A stretch of 64,000 nt of DNA, from contig NZ_JAATEJ010000021.1 in NCBI RefSeq assembly GCF_012034175.1, forward strand, positions 1 to 64,000, given 5' to 3'. The notes beneath the pieces were generated by a model. It was not told where the DNA came from. It did no database searches and saw nothing but the letters and a program-made list of their open reading frames with translations. The DNA is from Actinacidiphila epipremni (GTDB lineage: Bacteria; Actinomycetota; Actinomycetes; Streptomycetales; Streptomycetaceae). Made by a program: the position numbers and the translations under genes. Below are positions 40,254 to 48,851 of this stretch, one piece after another; position 1 is the stretch's first letter, and the number at the start of each line of letters is the position of its first letter.

Positions 40254-41224
40254 GGAAGCAGCTTGCTCAGGTCGGGAGCCGAGGAGATCAGACCGTCCTG
40301 CTGCCCGAGCTTCCCGAGGGTCTCCAGCGATGCCTTGTCAGGCTCCGCCGGCCAACTCGGCAGGATGACCTGGGAGAGCAGGGACGCCGGGATCTGCGTG
40401 TAGGTGCTGACCACCTTCCGCACCTCGTCCGGGTGGGCGGTGGCGTAGGCGAGGGACTCGCTCAGAGCGGTCTGGAACTTCTTGACCTCGGCGGGATGCT
40501 GCGCGGCGTAGCTCGTCGAGGTGAAGTACAGGGCCACGGTCAGGTCGGGGGAGACGTCCACGAAGTTGGACGCGACCACCCGTCCGCCGCTGGCCTTCAC
40601 CGAGGCCAGGGCCGGCTCGACCACCCAGGCGGCGTCCACCTGGTGCTTGGTCAGCGCGGCGGGCATCTGGGCGAAGTCCATCTCGACGAACTTGACCTTG
40701 CTCGGATCGCCACCGGCCTTGCGCACCGACTCGCGCACGGTGGTGTCTCCGATGTTCTTCAGGGTGTTGACCGCGACGGTCTTGCCCTCAAGATCCTTCG
40801 CCGACGTGATCGGACTGTCCTTGGATACCGCGATGCCGCCGAAGTCCGCGCCGTCCTTGCCGGTCGAGTTGTTGCCCTCGGCCACGCCCTTGACGGGAAC
40901 GTTCTTGTCCTGCGCGACCATCAGCGAGGTCACGTTGGAGAAGCCGAACTGAAACTGGCCACTGACGACGCCGGGGACGATGGCGGCTCCGCCCTGGGCG
41001 GTGGAAAGATTGAGCTTGATGCCCTGTTTGTCGAAGAAGCCCTTCTCCTTGCCCAGGTAGATGGGTGCGACATCGACGATGGGCACCAGTCCCACGTTGA
41101 GGGTGACCGTGCCTCCGGCCTTGTCGGCGGCGGTGTTGTCGGAACCGGAACCGGAACCGGATCCGCAGGCCGCGGCCGTGAGAAGGACGGCGGTGACACT
41201 GAGGCCGGCGAGTATGCGGCGCAT
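40250..41224 (-). CDS. ABC transporter substrate-binding lipoprotein, NMT1/SsuA type
   Basis: 324 residues; lipobox LTAAAC, then Gly/Ser run and an NMT1-like fold: LNVGLVPIVDVAPIYLGKEK, FFDKQGIKLNLSTAQGG, VVSGQFQFGFSNV, KDLEGKTVAVNTLKNIGD and AAWVVEPALASV. The class binds nitrate, sulfonates, taurine, pyrimidines or aromatic acids such as phthalate. The ATG at 41224 follows AGGGG. An upstream in-frame start would add residues unlike a signal peptide. Close to pca genes, with GAACGTTC sites before the gene, an aromatic acid is plausible. Confidence 0.9.
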   Translation of the reverse strand: MRRILAGLSVTAVLLTAAACGSGSGSGSDNTAADKAGGTVTLNVGLVPIVDVAPIYLGKEKGFFDKQGIKLNLSTAQGGAAIVPGVVSGQFQFGFSNVTSLMVAQDKNVPVKGVAEGNNSTGKDGADFGGIAVSKDSPITSAKDLEGKTVAVNTLKNIGDTTVRESVRKAGGDPSKVKFVEMDFAQMPAALTKHQVDAAWVVEPALASVKASGGRVVASNFVDVSPDLTVALYFTSTSYAAQHPAEVKKFQTALSESLAYATAHPDEVRKVVSTYTQIPASLLSQVILPSWPAEPDKASLETLGKLGQQDGLISSAPDLSKLLP

Positions 41225-41498
41225 GAAGACCCCTGGTGATCGAAGCAGTGGAAGACACAGCAGGGCAGAGCAAATGTGCGCGTGGCGCACAAAGATTCTC
41301 ATCGAGAACATAGGGCCGCTCGCGGGTGAGGTCAACACTCCCGCTTGAGGCAGATCCGTAACGATGAGTCGGGACAAAACGACCGCTTCCGTCGCCGTCG
41401 GCTCGCGCTTTGGACGCTCCCGAACGTTCCCCCTGCGTGGGAACGTTCGCATAGCGCACGGTCCGGAACCGGTCTCAGCTTGTCCGCGGCTGCGCTTT
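41225..41498. other. Promoter region of the SsuA-type ABC operon
   Basis: 274 bases between the end of the IclR gene and the binding protein. It contains a perfect 11-base inverted repeat (41421-41449) and an A/T-richer patch around 41280-41310. No gene is supported. Confidence 0.55.
41421..41449. promoter_or_regulatory. Operator-like inverted repeat with two GAACGTTC cores
   Basis: CGAACGTTCCC (41421-41431) and GGGAACGTTCG (41439-41449) are perfect inverted copies around a 7-base spacer. Each arm contains the palindrome GAACGTTC. A related GAACGTTG is before pcaI (43259-43266). It is a likely site for the double IclR regulator next door. Confidence 0.65.
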
Positions 41499-43166
41499 CT
41501 ATGTGGTGGGCGGTGCGGTGAAGCGGCCGGCGATGCGCAGGTCCGACTCCACCGCCGCCGCGGACTCGCGAAGAGCGGGGAGGACGTCGCTCAGGCACTC
41601 GGCGAGCGACAGGCGAGCGCTGTGCATCGAGACGTTGATCGCGCCGACAACCCGGCCGGCGCTGTCGCGGACCGGGACTGCAAGGGAGCGCAGGCCGACT
41701 TCCAGTTCGTCGGTGACCACGGCGTATCCCGCGTCGGCGACCTGTTCGAGCACCCCGTCCAGCCGGGTGCGGTCTGTGATGGTGAACCGGGTGAGGGGAC
41801 GGAGCTCCTCCGTCGCCAGAAGCCTGCGGCGCTCGTCGTGCGGCAGGGCTGAGAGCAGGACGCGGCCCAGGCTCGTGGCGTAAGCGGGGAAACGGGTGCC
41901 GACGCTGATGTGGACGCTCATGATGCGGCTCGTCGCGACCCGGGCGGTGTAGCGGATGTCGGTCCCGTCAAGGACGGCCAGTGATGCCGATTCGTGGACC
42001 CTGGCGACCAGGCTGGCCAGATGGGGCTCGGCCAGACCCGGCAGGGCCACTCGGGACAGCGGGGCGTAGCCCAGCTCCAGCAGGGCTGGAGTCAGTCGGA
42101 AGGAGTACCCCTCCGTAGTCACGTAGCCGAGATGCTGCAGGGTGATCAGTGCGCGCCGGGCCGTCGCACGGGCCAGGCAGACGCCTTCCGCGACCGCGGA
42201 CAGGCGCAGTTCCGCGCGTCCCGCGTCGAAGGCTGTCGGCACGAGCAGCCCTCGGGCGAGGGATTCGATGAAATCCGCGCCCAGTTCGTCCTTCGAGGCG
42301 GAGATCCACTCCGCGGTGCGGGCGGGTACCTGCTCGGCGGGCGCGGGTGGCTCCCGTAGCACCTGTTCCATCGCGTCACGGGCGCGCGTCAGCGCGGGAA
42401 GCAGGGCCGTGCGGAGGTCGCGCGCACTGTGGCGGCTGGTGTGGCTGACCACGCTCAGCGCGCAGACCAGGGCGCCCTCGGGGTCGTGCACAGGAACGGC
42501 CATGGCCACCAGGCCGGGTTCGATCAGCTGGTCGTCCAGGGCCGAGCCGTCCACCTTCGCCCGTGCGGCGCGCTGCCGGAAGTCGGGGAGACCGCGCCTG
42601 CCGGGTGGCGCTGCGGGGAACGCGAGCTGGTCGGGATCGGCGGCGCGTCGGGTCTGCCAGTCCGCCCACTGCGCCGGACTCCACAGCGCGGCGAACAGTG
42701 CTCCGGGAGCCGTGCGTTCGGCCGGGAGCAGGTCGCCGATACGGAAGCTGAGCGAGAGGCTGCGGCGGCGGGTTGCCTGGTGGACAAAGCGGATGCCGTC
42801 GCGATCGGGGACGGCGAGAGAGACGGACTCGTCGAGCGTGTCGGCGAGGCGGTCGGCGATCGGGCCGAGCAGCTCCGGCAGGCGGGTGGCGGCGAGGTAG
42901 GCGTTGCCGAGTTCCATCAGCGGTGGCGCCAGCGACGCGCTTCGGCCGTCCAGGCGCACGTAGCCGGTGCGGGCGAGGGTCGCCGTGATCCGGTCGACGG
43001 TGGAACGGGCCAGGCCGGTGGTGCGGACCAGTTCGCCGAGCGTCAGCCGGTGCTCGGGAGCTGTGGCGAGGGTGCGCAGTATGGCGACGCCGCGCAGTAG
43101 CGGCCCGACGGCCTCCGCAGGGACGTCCGGCGAGGCCGATGTATCCGTGTGGATCGACTCGCGCAT
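41499..43166 (-). CDS. Double-length IclR-family regulator of the pca region
   Basis: 555 residues made of two complete IclR units in tandem: HTH about 20-85 (LTLGELVRTTGLARSTVDRI), effector domain about 90-270, then a second HTH about 305-365 (ELRLSAVAEGVCLARATARR) and effector domain about 370-550. Each half has the IclR beta-strand and SMHS-type signature (VCALSVVSHTS; VGAINVSMHSA). IclR proteins of the PcaR/PobR group activate aromatic operons with protocatechuate, 4-hydroxybenzoate or beta-ketoadipate as effector. The normal length is about 250-280, so this is a fusion duplication. It is divergent from pcaI. The ATG at 43166 follows AGGAG. Confidence 0.88.
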   Translation of the reverse strand: MRESIHTDTSASPDVPAEAVGPLLRGVAILRTLATAPEHRLTLGELVRTTGLARSTVDRITATLARTGYVRLDGRSASLAPPLMELGNAYLAATRLPELLGPIADRLADTLDESVSLAVPDRDGIRFVHQATRRRSLSLSFRIGDLLPAERTAPGALFAALWSPAQWADWQTRRAADPDQLAFPAAPPGRRGLPDFRQRAARAKVDGSALDDQLIEPGLVAMAVPVHDPEGALVCALSVVSHTSRHSARDLRTALLPALTRARDAMEQVLREPPAPAEQVPARTAEWISASKDELGADFIESLARGLLVPTAFDAGRAELRLSAVAEGVCLARATARRALITLQHLGYVTTEGYSFRLTPALLELGYAPLSRVALPGLAEPHLASLVARVHESASLAVLDGTDIRYTARVATSRIMSVHISVGTRFPAYATSLGRVLLSALPHDERRRLLATEELRPLTRFTITDRTRLDGVLEQVADAGYAVVTDELEVGLRSLAVPVRDSAGRVVGAINVSMHSARLSLAECLSDVLPALRESAAAVESDLRIAGRFTAPPTT

Positions 43167-43192
43167 CAGGCGGTTCTCCTGCCGGGAGGGTG

Positions 43193-43221
43193 TTGACAGC
43201 CGTGGCCGCAGTACGCAGACT
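43193..43221 (+). promoter_or_regulatory. Promoter of pca operon
   Basis: TTGACA (43193-43198), 17-base spacer, CAGACT (43216-43221). The start point would fall near 43228, so the GAAC half-sites at 43240-43262 lie immediately downstream of it and before the pcaI ATG at 43294. Confidence 0.6.
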
Positions 43222-43239
43222 GCACACCATGAGGGAACT

Positions 43240-43262
43240 GAACAATAGTTCGTCTAGTGAAC
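43240..43262. promoter_or_regulatory. Cluster of GAAC/GTTC half-sites before pcaI
   Basis: GAAC (43240-43243), GTTC (43248-43251) and GAAC (43259-43262), the last continuing to GAACGTTG, give three alternating half-sites spaced 8 and 11 bases apart. They lie between the pca promoter and pcaI and fit binding by an IclR protein. Confidence 0.5.
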
Positions 43263-43293
43263 GTTGGGCAAGTGGCCGGGGTGGGGCCGCCTA

Positions 43294-44076
43294 ATGGACA
43301 AGGTCCACCCCAGTGCCGCCGCTGCGGTGCGGGACATACCCGACGGCGCGTCACTCGCCGTCGGCGGCTTTGGTCTCAGCGGTGTGCCGAACACGTTGAT
43401 CAAGGCCCTGTACGAGCATGCCGCCAAAGACCTGCAGGTAGTGTCCAACAACTGCGGTGTGGACGGGGGCGGCCTCGGCATCCTGCTCGCGGCGGGCCGG
43501 ATCGCCCGGGTCACCGGCTCCTACATCGGTGACAACAGGGAGTTCGCCCGCCGTTATCTGGGCGGCGAACTGGAGGTGGAGCTCGTCCCGCAGGGGACGC
43601 TCGCGGAGCGGCTGCGAGCCGGTGGCTGCGGTATACCCGCCTTCTACACTCCGGCCGGAGTCGGCACCCAGGTCGCCGACGGCGGCCTGCCCTGGCGCTA
43701 CGACACCCAGGGCGGTGTTGCGCTGGCCTCTCCGCCGAAAGAGGTCCGCAGCTGGGACGGCCGTGCCTACGTGCTTGAGCGTGGCATCATCACCGACTAC
43801 GCGCTGGTGCGTGCCGCCAAGGGCGACCGGCACGGGAACCTGGTCTTCAACAAGGCGTCCCGCAACTTCAACCCGCTGGCGGGGATGGCCGGGCGGATCA
43901 CCGTCGCCGAGGTCGAGCAACTGGTCGAGCCCGGTGGTCTGGACCCCGACGAGATCCACCTCCCCGGCGTGTTCGTGCAGCGTGTGGTCGAGCTGACTCC
44001 CGCCCAGGCCGGGGACAAGGGCATAGAACGGCGCACGACCTCCGGGCCTCCTGGACGAGGGACGGTGCGCGCCTGA
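43294..44076 (+). CDS. pcaI: 3-oxoadipate CoA-transferase subunit A
   Basis: 260 residues; CoA-transferase family I alpha subunit. It contains [17 protein letters not shown], then [37 protein letters not shown] and [14 protein letters not shown]. With PcaJ it moves CoA from succinyl-CoA to 3-oxoadipate in the last but one step of the beta-ketoadipate pathway. ATG 43294 chosen over a TTG at 43264 because the family N-terminus aligns there. First gene of the pca operon; its stop overlaps pcaJ (TGATG). Confidence 0.92.
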   Translation: MDKVHPSAAAAVRDIPDGASLAVGGFGLSGVPNTLIKALYEHAAKDLQVVSNNCGVDGGGLGILLAAGRIARVTGSYIGDNREFARRYLGGELEVELVPQGTLAERLRAGGCGIPAFYTPAGVGTQVADGGLPWRYDTQGGVALASPPKEVRSWDGRAYVLERGIITDYALVRAAKGDRHGNLVFNKASRNFNPLAGMAGRITVAEVEQLVEPGGLDPDEIHLPGVFVQRVVELTPAQAGDKGIERRTTSGPPGRGTVRA

Positions 44077-44726
44077 TGGCATGGACCCGCAACGAAATGG
44101 CGGCCCGAGCGGCCTTGGAGCTCAAGGACGGCTCCTATGTCAACCTCGGCATCGGGCTGCCCACGCTGGTGCCGAGCTTCCTGCCCGCCGGCGTGGACGT
44201 CGTGCTGCACTCCGAGAACGGCCTGCTCGGCGTCGGCTCCTACCCGACCGAGGACGCGGTCGACCCCGACCTGATCAACGCGGGCAAGGAGACGGTCACC
44301 GTCGTGCCGGGGGCGTCGTTCTTCGACTCCTCGCTCTCCTTCGGCATGATCCGCGGTGGGCACATCGACGCCGCGGTCCTGGGCGCGATGCAGGTCTCGG
44401 CCTGCGGTGACCTGGCCAACTGGATGGTCCCAGGGAAAATGATCAAGGGCATGGGCGGTGCCATGGACCTGGTCCACGGCGCCCGCCGGGTCATCGTCGT
44501 CATGGAGCACACCGCCAAGGACGGCAGCCCGAAGATCGTGGACACCTGTACGCTCCCGCTGACCGGCCGCGGCTGCGTGCACCGCGTCATCACCGACCTC
44601 GGCGTGCTCGACGTGACCGAGGACGGGCTCGTTCTGGTCGAGACCGCGCCCGGCGTCACCGCCGAGGAGATCCAGGCGGCCACGGCCGCGCCGGTGCGCG
44701 CCGCTGCCGGCCCGGCCGAGAGCTGA
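44076..44726 (+). CDS. pcaJ: 3-oxoadipate CoA-transferase subunit B
   Basis: 216 residues; CoA-transferase beta subunit with the catalytic Glu47 in [13 protein letters not shown], typical [16 protein letters not shown] near the start, and [17 protein letters not shown] at 44076 shares a base with the pcaI stop. It forms the active heteromer with PcaI. Ala-rich C-terminal tail of about 15 residues. Confidence 0.93.
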   Translation: MAWTRNEMAARAALELKDGSYVNLGIGLPTLVPSFLPAGVDVVLHSENGLLGVGSYPTEDAVDPDLINAGKETVTVVPGASFFDSSLSFGMIRGGHIDAAVLGAMQVSACGDLANWMVPGKMIKGMGGAMDLVHGARRVIVVMEHTAKDGSPKIVDTCTLPLTGRGCVHRVITDLGVLDVTEDGLVLVETAPGVTAEEIQAATAAPVRAAAGPAES

Positions 44727-44811
44727 CCCCCGTACCCGCAGACCCGATCCGGCTTCGCCCGACGCAGCGCCGGGTCCGCCGGCGCCCCACCCGCACGCAG
44801 GAGTTGCACCC

Positions 44812-46026
44812 GTGACCGACCGTCCCCGTGACGTCTATGTCGTCGATGCCGTCCGCACCCCGGTCGGCAAGTACGGCGGCGCGCTCGCCCCCGTACGACC
44901 GGACGACCTCGCCGCCCACGTGCTCCAGGCACTGCTGGACCGCACGCCGCAACTCGACCCCACCCTCATCGGTGACGTGTATCTCGGCAACGCCAACGGA
45001 GCCGGCGAGGAGAACCGCGATGTCGCCCGGATGGCCGTACTGCTGGCGGGCCTGCCGGTCAGCGTGCCCGGGGTCACCGTCAACCGTCTGTGCGCCTCCG
45101 GGCTTGAGGCGGTCATCCAGGGCGCGCGGGCCATCGCGCTCGGTGACGCTTCCCTCGTCCTGGCCGGCGGGGTCGAGTCGATGACCCGCGCACCCTATGT
45201 GCTGCCGAAGAGCGATCGCCCCTTCCCCGCGAGCCACACCGAATTGCACTCCACCACCTTGGGCTGGCGCATGGTGAACCCGCGCATGGCGCCCCAGTGG
45301 ACCGTCCCGCTCGGCGAGTCGGCGGAGCTGATCGCGGACAAGCACGGGATCACCCGCGAGCAGCAGGACGCCTACGCCCTCGCCAGCCACCGCAAGGCCG
45401 CCGCGGCATGGCGGAACGGAGACTTCGACGCCGAGATCGTCCCCGTCGCCGTTCCGCAGCGCAGGGGCGAACCGGTGATCGTCGACCGCGACGAATGCGT
45501 CCGCCCGGACGCCTCCCTGGAAGCAATGGCCAAGCTCAAGCCCTCCTTCCGCACGGACCACGGTACCGTCACGGCCGGCAACGCCTCCCCGCTCAACGAC
45601 GGCGCGGCAGCAATCCTGCTGGCAGACGAGGAGGGCCTCAAGGCCACCGGCCGTGAGCCCCTCGCCCGCGTCTCGGCCTCGGCCGTCACCGCCATCGAGC
45701 CGCACTACTTCGGCCTCGCACCCGTGGAAGCCGTCCGCCGGGCCCTCTCCAAAGCCGGCCGGACCTTCGCCGACCTGGCAACGCTCGAACTGAACGAGGC
45801 CTTCGCGGCCCAGGTGCTCGGTTGCGTGGCCGAATGGGAGGACCTCGACCCGCAGGTCCTCAACCCGCTCGGCGGAGCCATCGCCCTCGGCCACCCGCTC
45901 GGCGCCTCCGGCGCCCGGCTGGTCGCCACCGTCGCCCACCAGCTCAAAGCCCGGGGCGGCGGAACCGGCGTCGCGAGCCTGTGCATCGGCGTCGGCCAAG
46001 GCCTCGCCCTCGTCCTCGAAAGGTGA
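44812..46026 (+). CDS. pcaF: 3-oxoadipyl-CoA thiolase
   Basis: 404 residues, a type II thiolase: nucleophile Cys94 in NRLCASGLEAV, His361 in GGAIALGHPLGASGAR, second Cys391 in SLCIGVGQG. Also VDAVRTPVGKYGGALAPVRP at the start. Cleaves 3-oxoadipyl-CoA to succinyl-CoA and acetyl-CoA. The GTG start at 44812 follows AGGAG. A gap of 85 bases follows pcaJ, with no visible terminator, so it belongs to the same operon. Specificity for oxoadipyl-CoA rests on the operon context and the family. Confidence 0.92.
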   Translation: MTDRPRDVYVVDAVRTPVGKYGGALAPVRPDDLAAHVLQALLDRTPQLDPTLIGDVYLGNANGAGEENRDVARMAVLLAGLPVSVPGVTVNRLCASGLEAVIQGARAIALGDASLVLAGGVESMTRAPYVLPKSDRPFPASHTELHSTTLGWRMVNPRMAPQWTVPLGESAELIADKHGITREQQDAYALASHRKAAAAWRNGDFDAEIVPVAVPQRRGEPVIVDRDECVRPDASLEAMAKLKPSFRTDHGTVTAGNASPLNDGAAAILLADEEGLKATGREPLARVSASAVTAIEPHYFGLAPVEAVRRALSKAGRTFADLATLELNEAFAAQVLGCVAEWEDLDPQVLNPLGGAIALGHPLGASGARLVATVAHQLKARGGGTGVASLCIGVGQGLALVLER

Positions 46027-46031
46027 ACCCC

Positions 46032-46820
46032 GTGCCTCCGACCCAGAGCCGACCTCTCACCCAGCAGGAGATCTCGCGCGAGATCGCCGAACAGGCCAGG
46101 GCCCACGCGGACAGCGGTGTCGTCAGCTCACACCCCGACCGTGACTACGCCCCCTACCGCAGCAGCCTGCTCCGCCACCCGAAACAGCCGCTGGTCGTCC
46201 TGGACGACCCGGAGGCGGCGGAGCTGAGCGGCCCGGTCTTCGGCGTCACCGACGTCACCGACCTCGACCACGACCTGACACGGCAGCACCTCGCCGAGCC
46301 GCTCGGCGAGCGGATCACCGTCACCGGCCGTGTCCTGGACCGGGCCGGACGGCCCGTGGCCGGCCAGCTCGTCGAGATCTGGCAGGCCAACGCCTCAGGC
46401 CGTTACGCCCACCAGCGCGACCAGCACCCCGCCCCGCTCGATCCCAACTTCAGCGGTGTCGGCCGCTGCCTGACCGGTGGAGACGGAGAATACTCCTTCA
46501 CCACGATCAAGCCGGGCGCTTACCCGTGGCGCAACCACGAGAACGCGTGGCGGCCCGCGCACATCCACTTCTCGCTCTTCGGCACCGCGTTCAGCCAGCG
46601 GCTCGTCACCCAGATGTACTTCCCCGGCGACCCGCTCTTCGCCTACGACCCCATACTGCAGTCCGTCACCGACAACGCGGCACGCGAGCGCCTGGTCGCG
46701 GCATACGACCACGAACTCTCCCGGTCGGAGTGGTCACTCGGCTACCGCTGGGACATCGTCCTGGACGGCCCGGGCGCGACACTGACGGAAGACCGGCTCG
46801 GCACGGAGGCCGCACGATGA
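46032..46820 (+). CDS. pcaH: Protocatechuate 3,4-dioxygenase beta subunit
   Basis: 262 residues of the intradiol dioxygenase fold. Non-heme Fe(III) ligands are visible as Tyr in ASGRYAHQRD, Tyr in PGAYPWRNHENAWRP and the two His of AHIHFSLFG. It also has ITVTGRVLDRAGRPVAGQLV, then EIWQANASG. It cleaves protocatechuate to 3-carboxy-cis,cis-muconate as a complex with PcaG. GTG 46032 was chosen because GAAAGG lies 8 bases before it; another in-frame GTG at 46023 overlaps the pcaF stop. Stop overlaps pcaG by ATGA. Confidence 0.93.
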   Translation: MPPTQSRPLTQQEISREIAEQARAHADSGVVSSHPDRDYAPYRSSLLRHPKQPLVVLDDPEAAELSGPVFGVTDVTDLDHDLTRQHLAEPLGERITVTGRVLDRAGRPVAGQLVEIWQANASGRYAHQRDQHPAPLDPNFSGVGRCLTGGDGEYSFTTIKPGAYPWRNHENAWRPAHIHFSLFGTAFSQRLVTQMYFPGDPLFAYDPILQSVTDNAARERLVAAYDHELSRSEWSLGYRWDIVLDGPGATLTEDRLGTEAAR

Positions 46821-47386
46821 CACGATCAGTACCGGTGGAGCCCACTCCGTCGCAGACGGTCGGGCCGTTCTACGGCTACGCACTCCCCTTCGCCGGCGGC
46901 GGTCAGGTCGCCCCGGCGGACTGCCCGGACGCGATCACACTTCACGGGATCGTCCGCGACGGTGCCGGACAACCCGTCCCCGACGCGCTGATCGAGACCT
47001 GGCAGCCGGCGCCGGCCGGGGCGTCCGCGCCGTCCGGCTCCATGCGCCGCGATCCGGTGACCGGCCGCCACCTGGGCCGCAACGGCGTGGACTTCACAGG
47101 CTTCGGCCGTGTCGCCACGGACGCGGACGGCCGCTTCTGCGTGCGCACGCTGCCGCCGCCGGCGGCGAAGCCGTACGTGTCGCTGTGCGTTTTCGCCCGC
47201 GGCCTGCTGCACCATCTCTTCACCCGCGCCTACCTTGCGGCGCCGGAGGGCGAGCCACTGCTGGCCGCACTGGAGCCCGAGCGGAGCGCGACGTTGCTCG
47301 CGCGCCAGGAGCGCGCGGGGGTGTTCCGCTTCGACATCACACTCCAGGGGGAGAAGGAGACGGTCTTCCTTGACTTCCAGTCCTGA
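46817..47386 (+). CDS. pcaG: Protocatechuate 3,4-dioxygenase alpha subunit
   Basis: 189 residues. It starts PTPSQTVGPFYGYALPF, then has LHGIVRDGAGQPVPDALIET, WQPAPAG, FTGFGRVATDADGRF and SLCVFARGLLHHLFTRAYL. The alpha subunit lacks the full set of iron ligands, as usual, and completes the active-site pocket of PcaH. The ATG overlaps the pcaH stop. The stop lies 17 bases inside the pcaB reading frame if the TTG start is used. Confidence 0.93.
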   Translation: MTRSVPVEPTPSQTVGPFYGYALPFAGGGQVAPADCPDAITLHGIVRDGAGQPVPDALIETWQPAPAGASAPSGSMRRDPVTGRHLGRNGVDFTGFGRVATDADGRFCVRTLPPPAAKPYVSLCVFARGLLHHLFTRAYLAAPEGEPLLAALEPERSATLLARQERAGVFRFDITLQGEKETVFLDFQS

Positions 47387-48851
47387 GGGCCCGTCGAGCC
47401 AGGACCTGGACGTCGGCCTGCTGGCGCCCGTCTCGGTCGGCAGCGCGGCGGAGGCGCAGACCTCCGACCGGGCCTTTGTGCAGGCGATGCTTGACGCGGA
47501 GGCCGCGCTCACCCGTGCCCAGGCGCGGCTGGGCCTCGTGCCGCGCGCCGCCGCGAAGGCGGTGACCGGCGCCGCAAGGGCGGACGCCTTCGACCTGCGC
47601 GCGCTCGCGGTGGCCGCGAGGGCGGGCGGCAACCCCGTCATCCCGCTGGTCCCGGCGCTGACCGCGGCGGTCCCCGCGTCGGCGGCACCGTACGTGCACC
47701 AGGGGGCCACCAGCCAGGACATCATCGATACCGCCACCATGCTGGTTGCGGCCCGTACCCTCGACCCGCTGCTCGCCGACCTCCGCCGCGCGGCTCTTTT
47801 CCTCGCGGCGCTGGCGGCGCGCCACCGCGACACCCCGATGCCTGGCCGCACCCTGACCCAGCACGCGGTCCCCACGACCTTCGGCCTCAAAGCCGCCGGC
47901 TGGCGCGCCCTCCTCCTCGACGCCCACGACCGCCTCGCCGCCGTCCGCGCCGCGCTCCCCGCCCAACTGGGCGGCGCGGCGGGCACGCTCGCGGCCTTCA
48001 CCGCGGCGGCCGGAACCACGGGGGCGGAACCCGTTGCGACTCCCGCGACGGCTTCGGCCTCCGGGCCCACAACCGCAGGTGGCGACCTCGGCCTGCGGCT
48101 CGTCGCCGCGTACAGCGCCGAGCTCGGGCTCGCGGAGCCGGCTCTGCCATGGCACGTACTGCGGACGCCCGTCGCGGATCTCGGGGCCGCACTCGGCTTC
48201 ACGACCGCCGCCCTCGGGAAGCTCGCCGCTGACGTCCTCACGCTCTCGCGGACCGAGATCGGGGAGTTGTCCGAAGGCCACGGCGGCGGTTCCTCGGCCA
48301 TGCCGCACAAGAGGAACCCCGTCCGGGCCACGCTCATCGCCGCTGCGGCCCGCCAGGTACCCGCGCTCGCGACCGTCCTGATCGGGGCTCTCGCAGCAGG
48401 CGACGAGCGGGCGGCGGGAACGTGGCATGCCGAGTGGCAGCCGCTGCGCGAGGCGCTGCGGCTGACCGGCGGGGCCGCGCGCGACGCCGTGGAACTGGCC
48501 GAGGGCCTCGCCGTCCACACCGACCGGATGCGCGCCGGCCTCGACCTGACACAGGGGCTCATCGTCTCCGAGCGGCTGGGCATCACGCTCGCCGCCGTCC
48601 TCGGCCGCGACGCCGCCAGAACCGCCCTGACGGAGGCTTCCCGCCGCAGTGCGCAGGAGGGGACCCCGCTGGCCGACACCCTCCGCGACGTGCTCGGCGA
48701 CCGGTTCCCCCCGCGGACACCGGCCGTCTGCACCGACCCCACGACCTACCTCGGCTCCGCGCCTGCCCTCACCGACCGAGCCCTGCTGAGGCAGCCCGAT
48801 GCCGGACATCACCCGGCTCCGACCGACGACTCGCGGAGAGCCGACAGATGA
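47370..48851 (+). CDS. pcaB: 3-carboxy-cis,cis-muconate cycloisomerase
   Basis: 493 residues, aspartase/fumarase superfamily. The signature GGSSAMPHKRNPV is complete, along with HQGATSQDIIDTATML and RTLTQHAVPTTFGLK. It converts 3-carboxymuconate to 4-carboxymuconolactone. The start is a rare TTG at 47370, within the end of pcaG, preceded by GGAG about 10 bases upstream; no better in-frame start gives the family N-terminus GLLAPVSVGSAAEAQTSD. The stop overlaps pcaL by ATGA. Confidence 0.9.
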   Translation: MTSSPEGPSSQDLDVGLLAPVSVGSAAEAQTSDRAFVQAMLDAEAALTRAQARLGLVPRAAAKAVTGAARADAFDLRALAVAARAGGNPVIPLVPALTAAVPASAAPYVHQGATSQDIIDTATMLVAARTLDPLLADLRRAALFLAALAARHRDTPMPGRTLTQHAVPTTFGLKAAGWRALLLDAHDRLAAVRAALPAQLGGAAGTLAAFTAAAGTTGAEPVATPATASASGPTTAGGDLGLRLVAAYSAELGLAEPALPWHVLRTPVADLGAALGFTTAALGKLAADVLTLSRTEIGELSEGHGGGSSAMPHKRNPVRATLIAAAARQVPALATVLIGALAAGDERAAGTWHAEWQPLREALRLTGGAARDAVELAEGLAVHTDRMRAGLDLTQGLIVSERLGITLAAVLGRDAARTALTEASRRSAQEGTPLADTLRDVLGDRFPPRTPAVCTDPTTYLGSAPALTDRALLRQPDAGHHPAPTDDSRRADR

